This document shows, in pieces, positions 8,889 to 16,768 of a stretch of DNA of 64,000 nucleotides; position 1 is the first letter of the stretch; each line of letters opens with the position of its first letter. Under the pieces are notes generated by a model, which saw nothing but the letters and a program-made list of their open reading frames with translations, made no database searches and had not been told where the DNA came from. Source of the DNA: Bog-473 sp963807775 (lineage in GTDB: Bacteria > Actinomycetota > Acidimicrobiia > Acidimicrobiales > RAAP-2); assembly GCA_963807775.1 (NCBI GenBank), contig CAWECY010000017.1, positions 310,001 through 374,000 on the forward strand, in the 5' to 3' direction. Made by a program: the position numbers and the translations under genes.

Positions 8889-10706
8889 TCACATGGATGC
8901 GTACCTCGCGGCCGGCCGGCCGCTCGCCACGAGGGCGGATGGCACGTCGACGAGACGCGAGCGGAGCAGCTCACCCAGCCCCTTGGCCTGCGTGTCCACC
9001 CGCAGGTTCGAGGCGACGCCCCACCCGAGGATCCCGTGGACGACGAAGTTCACCGCCCGCAGGTTCGGAAGGGGGTACCGGCTCACCGCGAAGAGCACGA
9101 CCTCGGGCAGGAGCGACTTGAACACCTCGGTGGTGAGGTGCCGCTCGAGCCATGCCGCGACGTTCTCCTCGTCGGCCCAGACCCCGACATTGGCGTCGGC
9201 CCCCTTGTCGCCCGAGCGCGCGCCGACCAGCACCCAGAGCGGCACCCGCACCAGGTTCTCGCCCGGCGGCCCGGTGTCGGTGGCGGCGTCAGTGGCGGCC
9301 GGACTCGGGGGTGATGCCGGCTCGGCGTCGACGTCGACGTCGGGGGAGCCGGCCTGGACGTCAGCGGGCGCGGCCGGCACCCCGAGACCGTCGCACTCGA
9401 CGTACGGCGTGACCGCCGTGGCGCGCACCGTCGTCGGCCAGTAGCGGGCGACTCCCTGTGCGGCCGAAGGCGCCGACGTAAAGAAGGTTCCGGGGTAGCT
9501 GGAGAGGCTGGTCTCGACGACCGCGCCCGAGAAGGCTCGCCCGACCGCCCGCTCGTCGTCGCCGCGTACAGCCAGCCTCAGGTAGGCCATGCCGCCACCG
9601 GTGAGGTCCCCCGAGAGGTACTCGGCGGACTCGGCAAAGGCGTCGCGCCCGCCCGGGATGCCCGCCCACACGGCGTCGGCCGCGAAGCGGGCCTTCTCGG
9701 CCACCTGGGCACCCGTCAGCGCGAGCGTCATGGAATTGCGCCACCCGGCGTCGAGGTTGGCCGTGACCTTGAGCGTGTCCGGCGGGCGCTCCCCCCGCAC
9801 CCCCGCGATGCGCACGCGGTCGGGCCCGTCGGACGAGAGCGCAATGGTGTCGAAGCGCGCCACCGCGTCCGGGCTGAGGTAACGGGGGCCGCCGATCTCG
9901 TAGAGCAGCTGCGCCGTCACCGTCCCGACGGTGACCGCCCCGCCGGTGCCCGGGTGCTTGGTGATGACCGCCGAACCGTCGGGGTGCACCTCCGCGAGCG
10001 GGAAACCGATGCGTTCCCGGTTCGGCACCTCCTCGAAGAACGCGTAGTTGCCTCCGCAGCATTGGGCGCCGCATTCGATCACGTGGCCCGCCACGACAGC
10101 TCCCGCGATGGCGTCGAGATCGTCGTCGGCCCACCCAAAGGCGTGCAGCGCGGGCCCGACGACCAGGGCGGCGTCGGTGACCCGGCCCGTCACCACGATC
10201 TGTGCACCGGCCGCCAGCGCATCGGCGATCGGGCGCGCCCGCAGGTACGCGTTGGCGGTCACGACGGCCGCCTCCTGTGGGAGAGGCTCGCCGGTGTCGA
10301 GGTTGACGAACAGCTCTCCCGTGGCGCGCAGTTCGGCGAGGCGAGGCGTGATGTCGTCACCCGAGACCGACGCCACGTGCACGTCGACCCCCTGTCGGCG
10401 CGCCAGCTCGGCCACGGCGGCCGCGAGCGCCTCGGGCCGAAGGCCGCCGGCGTTGGAGACGATGGTGATGCCGCGCTCCACACACGTGGGCAGTACCTCC
10501 TCGAGCTGACGCAGGAACGTGTACGCGTAACCGCCGCTGCGCTCTCGGGTCTTATGCAGGATGTACATCGTCAGCTCGGCCAACCAGTCACCGGTCAGCA
10601 CGTCGATCGGCCCGCCCTCGACCATCTCGCGCGCGGCCGACACGCGGTCCCCGAAGAAGCCGCTGCAGTTGGCGATGCGCAGCGGGGCGGGGTCGGCCCG
10701 GCTCAC
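8889..10706 (-). CDS. AtuA-like acyclic terpene utilization protein
   Basis: The 605-residue product contains the AtuA/DUF1446 N-terminal domain (RIANCSGFFGDRVSAAREM near residues 9-27, LTGDWLAELTMYIL, VSNAGGLRPEALA, the Cys-rich ECGAQCCGGNYAFF). An Ala/Pro/Asp linker follows, then the separate AtuA C-terminal domain (GARSGDKGADANVG, then GILGWGVASNLR). Family members sit in clusters with acyl-CoA carboxylases for degradation of branched terpenoid acids; their reaction is not established. The GTG start overlaps the TGA of the biotin carboxylase gene (GTGA at 10703-10706), so it is the last gene of the carboxylase operon. Confidence 0.87.
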   Translation of the reverse strand: MSRADPAPLRIANCSGFFGDRVSAAREMVEGGPIDVLTGDWLAELTMYILHKTRERSGGYAYTFLRQLEEVLPTCVERGITIVSNAGGLRPEALAAAVAELARRQGVDVHVASVSGDDITPRLAELRATGELFVNLDTGEPLPQEAAVVTANAYLRARPIADALAAGAQIVVTGRVTDAALVVGPALHAFGWADDDLDAIAGAVVAGHVIECGAQCCGGNYAFFEEVPNRERIGFPLAEVHPDGSAVITKHPGTGGAVTVGTVTAQLLYEIGGPRYLSPDAVARFDTIALSSDGPDRVRIAGVRGERPPDTLKVTANLDAGWRNSMTLALTGAQVAEKARFAADAVWAGIPGGRDAFAESAEYLSGDLTGGGMAYLRLAVRGDDERAVGRAFSGAVVETSLSSYPGTFFTSAPSAAQGVARYWPTTVRATAVTPYVECDGLGVPAAPADVQAGSPDVDVDAEPASPPSPAATDAATDTGPPGENLVRVPLWVLVGARSGDKGADANVGVWADEENVAAWLERHLTTEVFKSLLPEVVLFAVSRYPLPNLRAVNFVVHGILGWGVASNLRVDTQAKGLGELLRSRLVDVPSALVASGRPAARYASM

Positions 10707-12678
10707 GCCGGCACAACCGTGACGAGGAGGTCGCCCACGTCGACCTGCTGGGCCGGCGCGACGTGGACCTCCCCGACCACCCCGCCGCCGTCGGCGCGCA
10801 GGGTGTGCTCCATCTTCATGGCCTCGAGCACCACCAGCCCGTCGCCCTCGGCCACCGTGTCGCCGACCGACACCAGAACCTTGGTCACGGCGCCCGGCAG
10901 CGGCGCCCGGCACTCCCCTGCCTGCCCGCGACGCTCGTCGGCGTCGTCCTCGGCTCTCAGGGCGAACGTCGACTGGCCCTCGGGGCCGTTCACGGAGACC
11001 CGGTGGGCACCGTGGCGTACCCGGTAGCGACGCCGCAGCCCGTCGTCCGACCTCAGGTCGACCGTCCCGTCCGCGGCGCGCGCCGTGCCGACCCGGCGCC
11101 ACTCGTCGCCCACGAGGACCGACACCGGCGCGTCCGGGGCCGGCGCCCGCACGTGCAGGTCGCCCACAGCGTCCGTGAGCACGTCGGCGTGCAGGGGCGT
11201 CCCCACGTTGCGCCAGCCGGCCGCCGGCACCGGGACCAGGCCGCGCGCGGCACGCTCGACCAGCAGGTGGGCGCCGGCTGCCGCGGCCTGGCGGTGCCGC
11301 GCCCCGTCGCCCAGGGTGGCATCCCGCAGGTCGGGGCGGCGGTCGAGGTAGTGGATGTCGGCGTCGCCGCGCCGGAAGCCGTCGTCGTCGAGCACGGCTG
11401 CCAGCAGGTCGCGGTTGGTCTCCAGGCCGTCGAGCTCGAGCATCCGCAGGGCCAGTGACAGCTTGGCCACGGTGCCGGGCCGGTCGTCGCCGTGCGCCAT
11501 GAGCTTGGCCACCAGCGAGTCGTAGGCCGGACTGACCACGCTGCCGTTCTCAATGGCCCGGTCGACCCGCAGCCCCGCTCCTTCGGGCCAGCGCACGTGC
11601 TCGACCGTGCCCGGTGTCGGGCGGTAGTCCTCGCGCGGGCGCTCGGCACACAGGCGGACCTCGACGGCGTGTCCACCGGTGGCGACGCCGTCCTGGGCGA
11701 ACGGCAACGGCCGGCCGGCGGCCACGGCCAGCTGCAGGCCCAACCAGATCGAGCCCGGTGACGAGCTCGGTCACGCCGTGCTCGACCTGGAGCCGGGTGT
11801 TCATCTCCAGGAAGAAGAAGTCGCCGTCGTCGTAGAGGAACTCCACCGTGCCCACGCCGGTGTAGGCGACGGCCCGGGCCGCGGCCACGGCCGCCTCCCA
11901 CATGCGCCGCCGCACGCCGTCGGGTACCAGGATCGCCGGCGCCTCCTCCACCACCTTCTGGTGCCGGCGCTGCACCGAGCATTCGCGGTCGTAGAGGTGC
12001 AGGACCGTTCCGTCGGTGTCGCCGATCACCTGCACCTCGATGTGGCGGGGGGTGGCCAGGTAGCGCTCCAAGAAGACCTCGTCGGAACCGAAGGCGGCGG
12101 CGGACTCGCGCTGGGCGGCCGCTACGGCGTCAGCCAGCTCGCCCATGACCTCCACCAGCCGCATGCCGCGGCCCCCGCCTCCGGCCGACGCCTTGACCAG
12201 GAGGGGAAAGCCGACTGCGGTCGCCGCCGCCGCCAGTTCGGCCTCGCGGCGCCGGGATGACGACGGCGCTCGGCAGCACCGGCACCCCGGCCGCGGCGAC
12301 GACCTTTTCGCCCTGGCCTTGTGACCCATGACGCGCATGGCCTCGGCCGGCGGGCCCACCCAGACGAGGCCGGCCTCGGCGCAGGCCTCGGGCAGCGCGG
12401 GGTTCTCCGACAAGAAGCCGTAGCCGGGATGCAGCGCGTCGGCGTGGCCGGTGGTGGCCGCCCGCACCAGCGCGGCTGGGCTCAGGTAGGTGTCGGCCAG
12501 CGCGGCTCCGGGCAGCAGCACGGCGGAGTCGGCCTCGCCCACGTGCGGGCTCGACGCGTCGTCGGCGGCGTACACGGCCACCGCCTCGCAGCCGGCGTCG
12601 TGGGCGCCCCGGATGACACGGCGGGCGATCTCGCCCCGGTTGGCCACCAGTACCCGCTGGACGGTGTCGCGGCGCCAT
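10703..12678 (-). CDS. Acyl-CoA carboxylase biotin carboxylase/BCCP subunit (frame-broken)
   Basis: This is the alpha subunit of a propionyl-, methylcrotonyl- or geranyl-CoA-type carboxylase. The biotin carboxylase part (ANRGEIARRVI, LLVKASAGGGGRGMR, FFFLEMNTRLQVEHGVTELV) is followed by a C-terminal biotinyl domain with EAMKMEH, whose biotin-accepting Lys is at 10814-10816. As given, the gene is not one frame. It needs corrections near 11739-11741 (one extra C in a CCC run), near 12246-12256 (one extra base), and at the TTTT run 12305-12308 (one base short). A further single-base shift lies between the ATG at 12678, which overlaps the previous TGA, and the GTG at 12647 where the homologous frame resumes. 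The breaks leave all domains readable, so sequencing error or very recent inactivation fits better than old decay. Confidence 0.85.
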
Positions 12679-14276
12679 CAGTGCCGCACGACCCCGAAGA
12701 CGGCCGTCCCCTGCACCGGTGCCGAGTGCACGGCGGTGAGCACGATGGCCAGCACGGTCCGCGTGTCGCGAGGGTCGATGATCCCGTCGTCCCACAGCCG
12801 TCCGGTGGCGTACTGGGCGGTGGACTCCTCCTCGATCTGGTTCTCCGTCGCCTGGCGCAACTCCTCGTCGGCCGCCTCGTCGAAGGGTCGCCCCGCCGCC
12901 TCGGCCGCGTTGCGGCGCACGATGGAGAGGACGCCGGCCAACTGCTTGGGGCCCATGACGGCGATGCGGTGGTTGGGCCAGGTGAAGACGAAGCGCGGGT
13001 CGTAGGCCCGCCCGGCCATGGCGTAGTTCCCGGCGCCGTAGCTGGCACCCACCATCAGGGTGAGGTGGGGCACGGTCGAGTTGGACACCGCGTTGATCAG
13101 CTTGGCCCCGTCCTTGATGATCCCGCCCTGCTCGTAGCGCGTGCCCACCATGAACCCGGTGATGTTCTGCACGAACAGGATGGGCGTGTCGGTGCGGTTG
13201 CACAGCGCGATGAATTGCGCCCCCTTCTGCGCCTCGGGCGAGAAGAGGATGCCGTTGTTGGCCACCACGCCGATCGGGTAGCCGCCGAGCGACGCCCAAC
13301 CGCACACCAGCTGCGGCCCGTAGGCCTCCTTGAACTCCTCGAAGCGCGAGCCGTCGAGGATGCGGGCCAGGATCTCGCGCACGTCGAAGGGCACCCGCAC
13401 GTCGACCGAGGCGATCCCCAGTAGCTCCTCCGCCGCGTAGACCGGTTCTGTGGCCGGACCCGACGGTCCCGGGCCCCGGCGCGGCCAGTGCAGGTGGGCC
13501 ACCACGCCTCGGGCGATGCGAATGGCGTCGGGCTCGTCGCGGGCCAGGTAGTCGCACAGGCCCGAGACACGGGCGTGCATGCGGGCGCCGCCCAGCTCCT
13601 CCTCGTCCGCCTCCTCGCCGATCGCCATCTTGACCAGCGGCGGGCCACCCAGGAAGACACGGGCCCGGTCCTCCACCATGATCGTGTAGTCGCTCATGCC
13701 GGGCAGGTAGGCCCCACCGGCCGTGGAGGAGCCGAAGACGACGCAGATGGTGGGGATGCCCTGGGCTGAGAGCTGGGTCAGGCGACGGAACTGCTCGCCC
13801 CCCGGCACGAACACGTCGGCCTGGCGCGGCAGATCGGCTCCTCCGGACTCGACCAGGATCACCACCGGGAGGCGGTTCACCTCGGCCACGTCCATGGCGC
13901 GCAGCAGCTTTCGGATGGTGGTCGGGCTCGTGGTGCCGCCGCGCACGGTCGGGTCGTTGCCGATGACCAGGCACTGGGTGTGCGCTATCTCGGTCAGGGC
14001 GACGACGACACCCCCGCCGACGGGATCGGACGTGTGCAGCCCGGCCAGCGGGCAGAGCTCGAGCACGGGCGTGCCGGGGTCGACCAGCGCCTCGAGGCGC
14101 TCGCGCACCATCATCTTGCCGCGGGCACGGTGGCGCTCGACGTACTGCGGCCCGCCACCCGCCAGCACCTGGTCGTGCAGGGCGCGCACCTCGTCGGTCA
14201 GCGCGCGCATGGCCGCCGCGTTGGCGGTGAACTCGTGGTCGGCGGCGGTGATGCGCGTGCGCAGGAGCGTGCTCAC
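12678..14276 (-). CDS. Acyl-CoA carboxylase carboxyltransferase (beta) subunit
   Basis: The 532-residue product has the carboxyltransferase fold of methylcrotonyl/geranyl/propionyl-CoA carboxylase beta subunits. It transfers CO2 from carboxybiotin to the acyl-CoA. Visible landmarks are RARGKMMVRERLEALVDPG near residue 50, GGTTSPTTIRKLLRAMDVA, VFGSSTAGGAYLPGMSDYT, FLGGPPLVKMAIGEEADEEE and FVQNITGFMVG. The GTG start overlaps the TGA of the enoyl-CoA hydratase gene (GTGA at 14273-14276), and the stop shares one base with the next ATG. The gene order hydratase-beta-alpha-AtuA points to a branched or terpenoid acyl-CoA substrate rather than acetyl-CoA. Confidence 0.92.
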   Translation of the reverse strand: MSTLLRTRITAADHEFTANAAAMRALTDEVRALHDQVLAGGGPQYVERHRARGKMMVRERLEALVDPGTPVLELCPLAGLHTSDPVGGGVVVALTEIAHTQCLVIGNDPTVRGGTTSPTTIRKLLRAMDVAEVNRLPVVILVESGGADLPRQADVFVPGGEQFRRLTQLSAQGIPTICVVFGSSTAGGAYLPGMSDYTIMVEDRARVFLGGPPLVKMAIGEEADEEELGGARMHARVSGLCDYLARDEPDAIRIARGVVAHLHWPRRGPGPSGPATEPVYAAEELLGIASVDVRVPFDVREILARILDGSRFEEFKEAYGPQLVCGWASLGGYPIGVVANNGILFSPEAQKGAQFIALCNRTDTPILFVQNITGFMVGTRYEQGGIIKDGAKLINAVSNSTVPHLTLMVGASYGAGNYAMAGRAYDPRFVFTWPNHRIAVMGPKQLAGVLSIVRRNAAEAAGRPFDEAADEELRQATENQIEEESTAQYATGRLWDDGIIDPRDTRTVLAIVLTAVHSAPVQGTAVFGVVRH

Positions 14277-15034
14277 GACGTCGTGTCCCAGGACGGCAGG
14301 CGCTTTTGGAGGAAGGCGTCCATGCCCTCCGCCGCCTCGGCGCCGGCGAAGAGCTCGGCCGACGTCGCGGCCGCCGTCGCCAGAGCGTCCGCCCAGCCCT
14401 GCGCCTCGAGGGTGCTCAGGAGGGCCTTGGTGGCCCTCAGGGCGCCCGGGGCGCCGCGGCGCAGCTCCAGGGCCCGCGCCTCGACCCACGCGTCCAGCGC
14501 CGCCTCGTCGGCCACTGCGGCCGAGAGCAGACCGGCGGTCGCGGCCTCGGCGGCCGAGAAGCGCTCTCCGGTGAGGATCATCTGGGCCAGGAGGCGGCGG
14601 TCCATGACGCGCAGCGCCGGAACGAGGATCATGGCCGGCGCCACCCCGACACGCACCTCGGTGAAGGCGAACGTGGCCGCGGCCGGTGCCACCGCCAAGT
14701 CGCTGGCGGCGACGAGGCCAAGCCCCCCGGCGCGGGCATGGCCGTTGACGCGGGCAATCACCGGCACCGGGCTCTCCACGATGCACGTCAGGATGGCCGG
14801 CATGCGACTGGGCGCGGCACTGCCGCGTTCGGAGAGATCGGCGCCCGAGCAGAAGACCGGGCCCGAACCGGTCAGCACGACGACGCGCACCTCGGGATCG
14901 CTGGTTGCGTCACGCAACGCCTCGTCCAGCTCCTCGAGCAACGCGGCGGAAAGGGCGTTGCGGTTGTGCGGGGAATCGAGCGTCAGAGTGCGGATGCCGT
15001 CGCGGTGCTGCACGCGAACCAACGTCTCCGTCAC
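14273..15034 (-). CDS. Enoyl-CoA hydratase/isomerase family protein
   Basis: The 253-residue crotonase-fold protein has the oxyanion-hole segments VFCSGADLSERG near residue 60 and NGHARAGGLGLVAASDLAVA near 98-117. In this cluster it is expected to hydrate the carboxylated unsaturated acyl-CoA (the step after methylcrotonyl- or geranyl-CoA carboxylase). It is the first gene of the minus-strand carboxylase operon. The GTG start at 15034 lies 8 nt after a TACACT box, divergent from the acyl-CoA dehydrogenase promoter. Confidence 0.9.
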   Translation of the reverse strand: MTETLVRVQHRDGIRTLTLDSPHNRNALSAALLEELDEALRDATSDPEVRVVVLTGSGPVFCSGADLSERGSAAPSRMPAILTCIVESPVPVIARVNGHARAGGLGLVAASDLAVAPAAATFAFTEVRVGVAPAMILVPALRVMDRRLLAQMILTGERFSAAEAATAGLLSAAVADEAALDAWVEARALELRRGAPGALRATKALLSTLEAQGWADALATAAATSAELFAGAEAAEGMDAFLQKRLPSWDTTS

Positions 15035-15042
15035 GGTTGCGC

Positions 15043-15048
15043 AGTGTA
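15043..15048 (-). promoter_or_regulatory. Putative -10 box (TACACT) of the carboxylase operon
   Basis: TACACT on the minus strand ends 8 nt before the GTG start of the enoyl-CoA hydratase gene. It lies in the 79-bp divergent gap shared with the acyl-CoA dehydrogenase. Confidence 0.45.
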
Positions 15049-15101
15049 GGTGCCCTCCAGCGGAGCGAAACGGCCCGTGTCAACCGGAAAAGGGCCGGTG
15101 G

Positions 15102-15107
15102 TATCGT
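15102..15107 (+). promoter_or_regulatory. Putative -10 box (TATCGT) of the acyl-CoA dehydrogenase gene
   Basis: TATCGT is followed by 6 nt and the GTG at 15114. The divergent arrangement suggests joint control of the dehydrogenase and the carboxylase operon. Confidence 0.5.
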
Positions 15108-15113
15108 GCCGCG

Positions 15114-16262
15114 GTGATCGAGACCGACGAGCACCGGCTCTTCCGCCGGACCCTGCGGGAGTGCTTCGAACGCGAGATCGAGCCGCACGTGACGCAGTGG
15201 GAGGCGGACCGGATCTTCCCGGCCCACGAGCTGTTCCCCAAGCTGGGCGCGGTGGGCCTCTTCGGCCTGGAGTACGACGAGGCCTACGGCGGCATGGGGG
15301 CCGACCACTCCTTCACCCTGGTGGCGGCGGAGGAGATGGGGCGCATCAGCTGCGGTGCCGTGCCCATGGCGATCGCCGTCCAGATGTCGATGTCGACGCC
15401 CGCGCTGGCCCGCTACGGCTCCCACGAGCTGAAGGAGCGGTATCTCGCGCCGGCGATCCGCGGCGAGGTGGTGACCTCCATCGCCGTCACCGAGCCCGAC
15501 GCCGGCAGCGACGTGGCGGGCATCCGGACCCGAGCCGTCCGCGACGGGGACGAATGGGTCATCAACGGATCGAAGCTGTACATCACCAACGGGACGCAGG
15601 CGGACTGGCTCTGCCTGCTGGCCCGCACCTCAGACGACCCCGGTTCGGGGGGCATGTCACTCATCGTGGTGCCGACCGCCTCGGAGGGCGTGGTGGTGTC
15701 ACGCAAGCTCGAGAAGCTCGGCATGTGGTCGAGCGACACCGCCGAGCTCTCCTTCACCGACGTGCGCGTCCCGATCTCCAACACCATCGGAGAGGTCGGG
15801 CGGGGCTTCCAACAGCAGATGGTGCAGTTCCAGGCCGAGCGGCTCACGACGTTCTACAAGCAGGTCGGTTCCATCGGACTGGCCCTGGAGCGCACCAAGG
15901 CCTATCTGCGCGAGCGCCGGGCGTTCGGCGCGCCTCTCCTGGCCAACCAGCACCTGCAGTTCGTGCTGGCCGAGCTCGGCGCCCGCCACGACGTCCTCAA
16001 GGAGTACGCCCGCACGACCGCCGACGCGGTGGTGCGGGGCGAGGACGCGACCCGTTACGCCACCATCGGCAAACTGCTCGGCTCCCGTTTGCAGCGTGAG
16101 GTGGCTGACTGGGCGGTGCAGTTCCACGGCGGATTGGGCTACATGGACGAGAACTGGACCTCGCGCTACTTCCGCGACACGCGTCTCGACTCCATCGGTG
16201 CGGGTGCCGACGAGATCATGCTGCGCATTCTGGCGCGCATGGACGGCTACAGCGTGGAGTGA
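15114..16262 (+). CDS. Acyl-CoA dehydrogenase
   Basis: The 382-residue flavoenzyme performs alpha,beta-desaturation of an acyl-CoA. Motifs include VTEPDAGSDVAG, INGSKLYITNG, RAFGAPLLANQHLQFVLAE and QFHGGLGYMDE. The Glu found in the C-terminal YEGT motif of short/medium-chain enzymes is replaced (SIGAGADEI). Instead a Glu sits in QAERLT (E242), where isovaleryl- and long-chain acyl-CoA dehydrogenases place their base. That fits a branched substrate such as isovaleryl- or citronellyl-CoA and agrees with the divergent carboxylase operon. The GTG start is preferred because of the TATCGT box 6 nt upstream and the normal MIETDEHRLFRRTLRE beginning. Confidence 0.92.
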   Translation: MIETDEHRLFRRTLRECFEREIEPHVTQWEADRIFPAHELFPKLGAVGLFGLEYDEAYGGMGADHSFTLVAAEEMGRISCGAVPMAIAVQMSMSTPALARYGSHELKERYLAPAIRGEVVTSIAVTEPDAGSDVAGIRTRAVRDGDEWVINGSKLYITNGTQADWLCLLARTSDDPGSGGMSLIVVPTASEGVVVSRKLEKLGMWSSDTAELSFTDVRVPISNTIGEVGRGFQQQMVQFQAERLTTFYKQVGSIGLALERTKAYLRERRAFGAPLLANQHLQFVLAELGARHDVLKEYARTTADAVVRGEDATRYATIGKLLGSRLQREVADWAVQFHGGLGYMDENWTSRYFRDTRLDSIGAGADEIMLRILARMDGYSVE

Positions 16263-16263
16263 G

Positions 16264-16298
16264 CCACGGGCAGGCTGCCTTCTACGAAGGCTTCGTGG
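16264..16298. terminator. Candidate bidirectional hairpin between convergent genes
   Basis: In the short gap between the acyl-CoA dehydrogenase and the end of the giant gene, GCCTTC (16277-16282) pairs with GAAGGC (16286-16291) across a 3-nt loop. The outer CCACG (16264-16268) pairs with CGTGG (16294-16298). There is no strong T tract, so the terminator role is inferred from position. Confidence 0.4.
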
Positions 16299-16308
16299 AC
16301 GAGTTTGA

Positions 16309-16584
16309 CTACCCGGAGCACTCGGTAAAGGTCACCTTGGCCTGGGAGCTCAGCGTGATGCCGTCAGTGCTGTCGGTGGCGGTGTAAGTGACGGTCTGAA
16401 CCGTCGTGTCGGTCACCGTGAACGTCGCCTGGCCCTGCGCGTTCGTCACGCCGCTCAACGTGGTGATCTTCGAGTTCCCGCCTGCACTCTGGGTCAGGGT
16501 GACGGTTTTCCCCGCGACCGGGTTGCCGTTGGCATCGAGCAGGGTCACGGTGATGACCGAGGTCCGTTTGGCCGTTGGCGGCAA
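16309..16584 (-). CDS. C-terminal fragment of the giant protein: last Big_1-like repeat
   Basis: The final repeat (LLDANGNPVAGKTVTLTQSA, then VTNAQGQATFTVTDT) runs to SSQAKVTFTECSG and a TAG at 16309. It has no anchor, no sorting signal and no autotransporter-type domain. The region 16585-16790 just upstream contains several indels, so the join to the previous repeat is uncertain. Confidence 0.55.
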   Translation of the reverse strand: MPPTAKRTSVITVTLLDANGNPVAGKTVTLTQSAGGNSKITTLSGVTNAQGQATFTVTDTTVQTVTYTATDSTDGITLSSQAKVTFTECSG

Positions 16585-16768
16585 CAGTCGGTGGGCTCAC
16601 GGTGATCGTCGATCGGGCGGCGAAGGAACGCCCACTTGGTGAACGTCACCGTCGCCGTCGATGAAAGGGCGATGTTGTCGGTGGTGTCCGTGGCCGTGTA
16701 GCTGACGGCTGCACGGTGGTGTCGGTCACCGAGAAAGTCGCCTGACCCGTCCGAGTTGGTCACGCCGC

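Noticed and set aside
12245..12310. Programmed frameshifting in the biotin carboxylase.
   Set aside because: Several unrelated single-base shifts in both directions, without slippery heptamers or a known precedent in this family, make sequencing error or mutation more likely.
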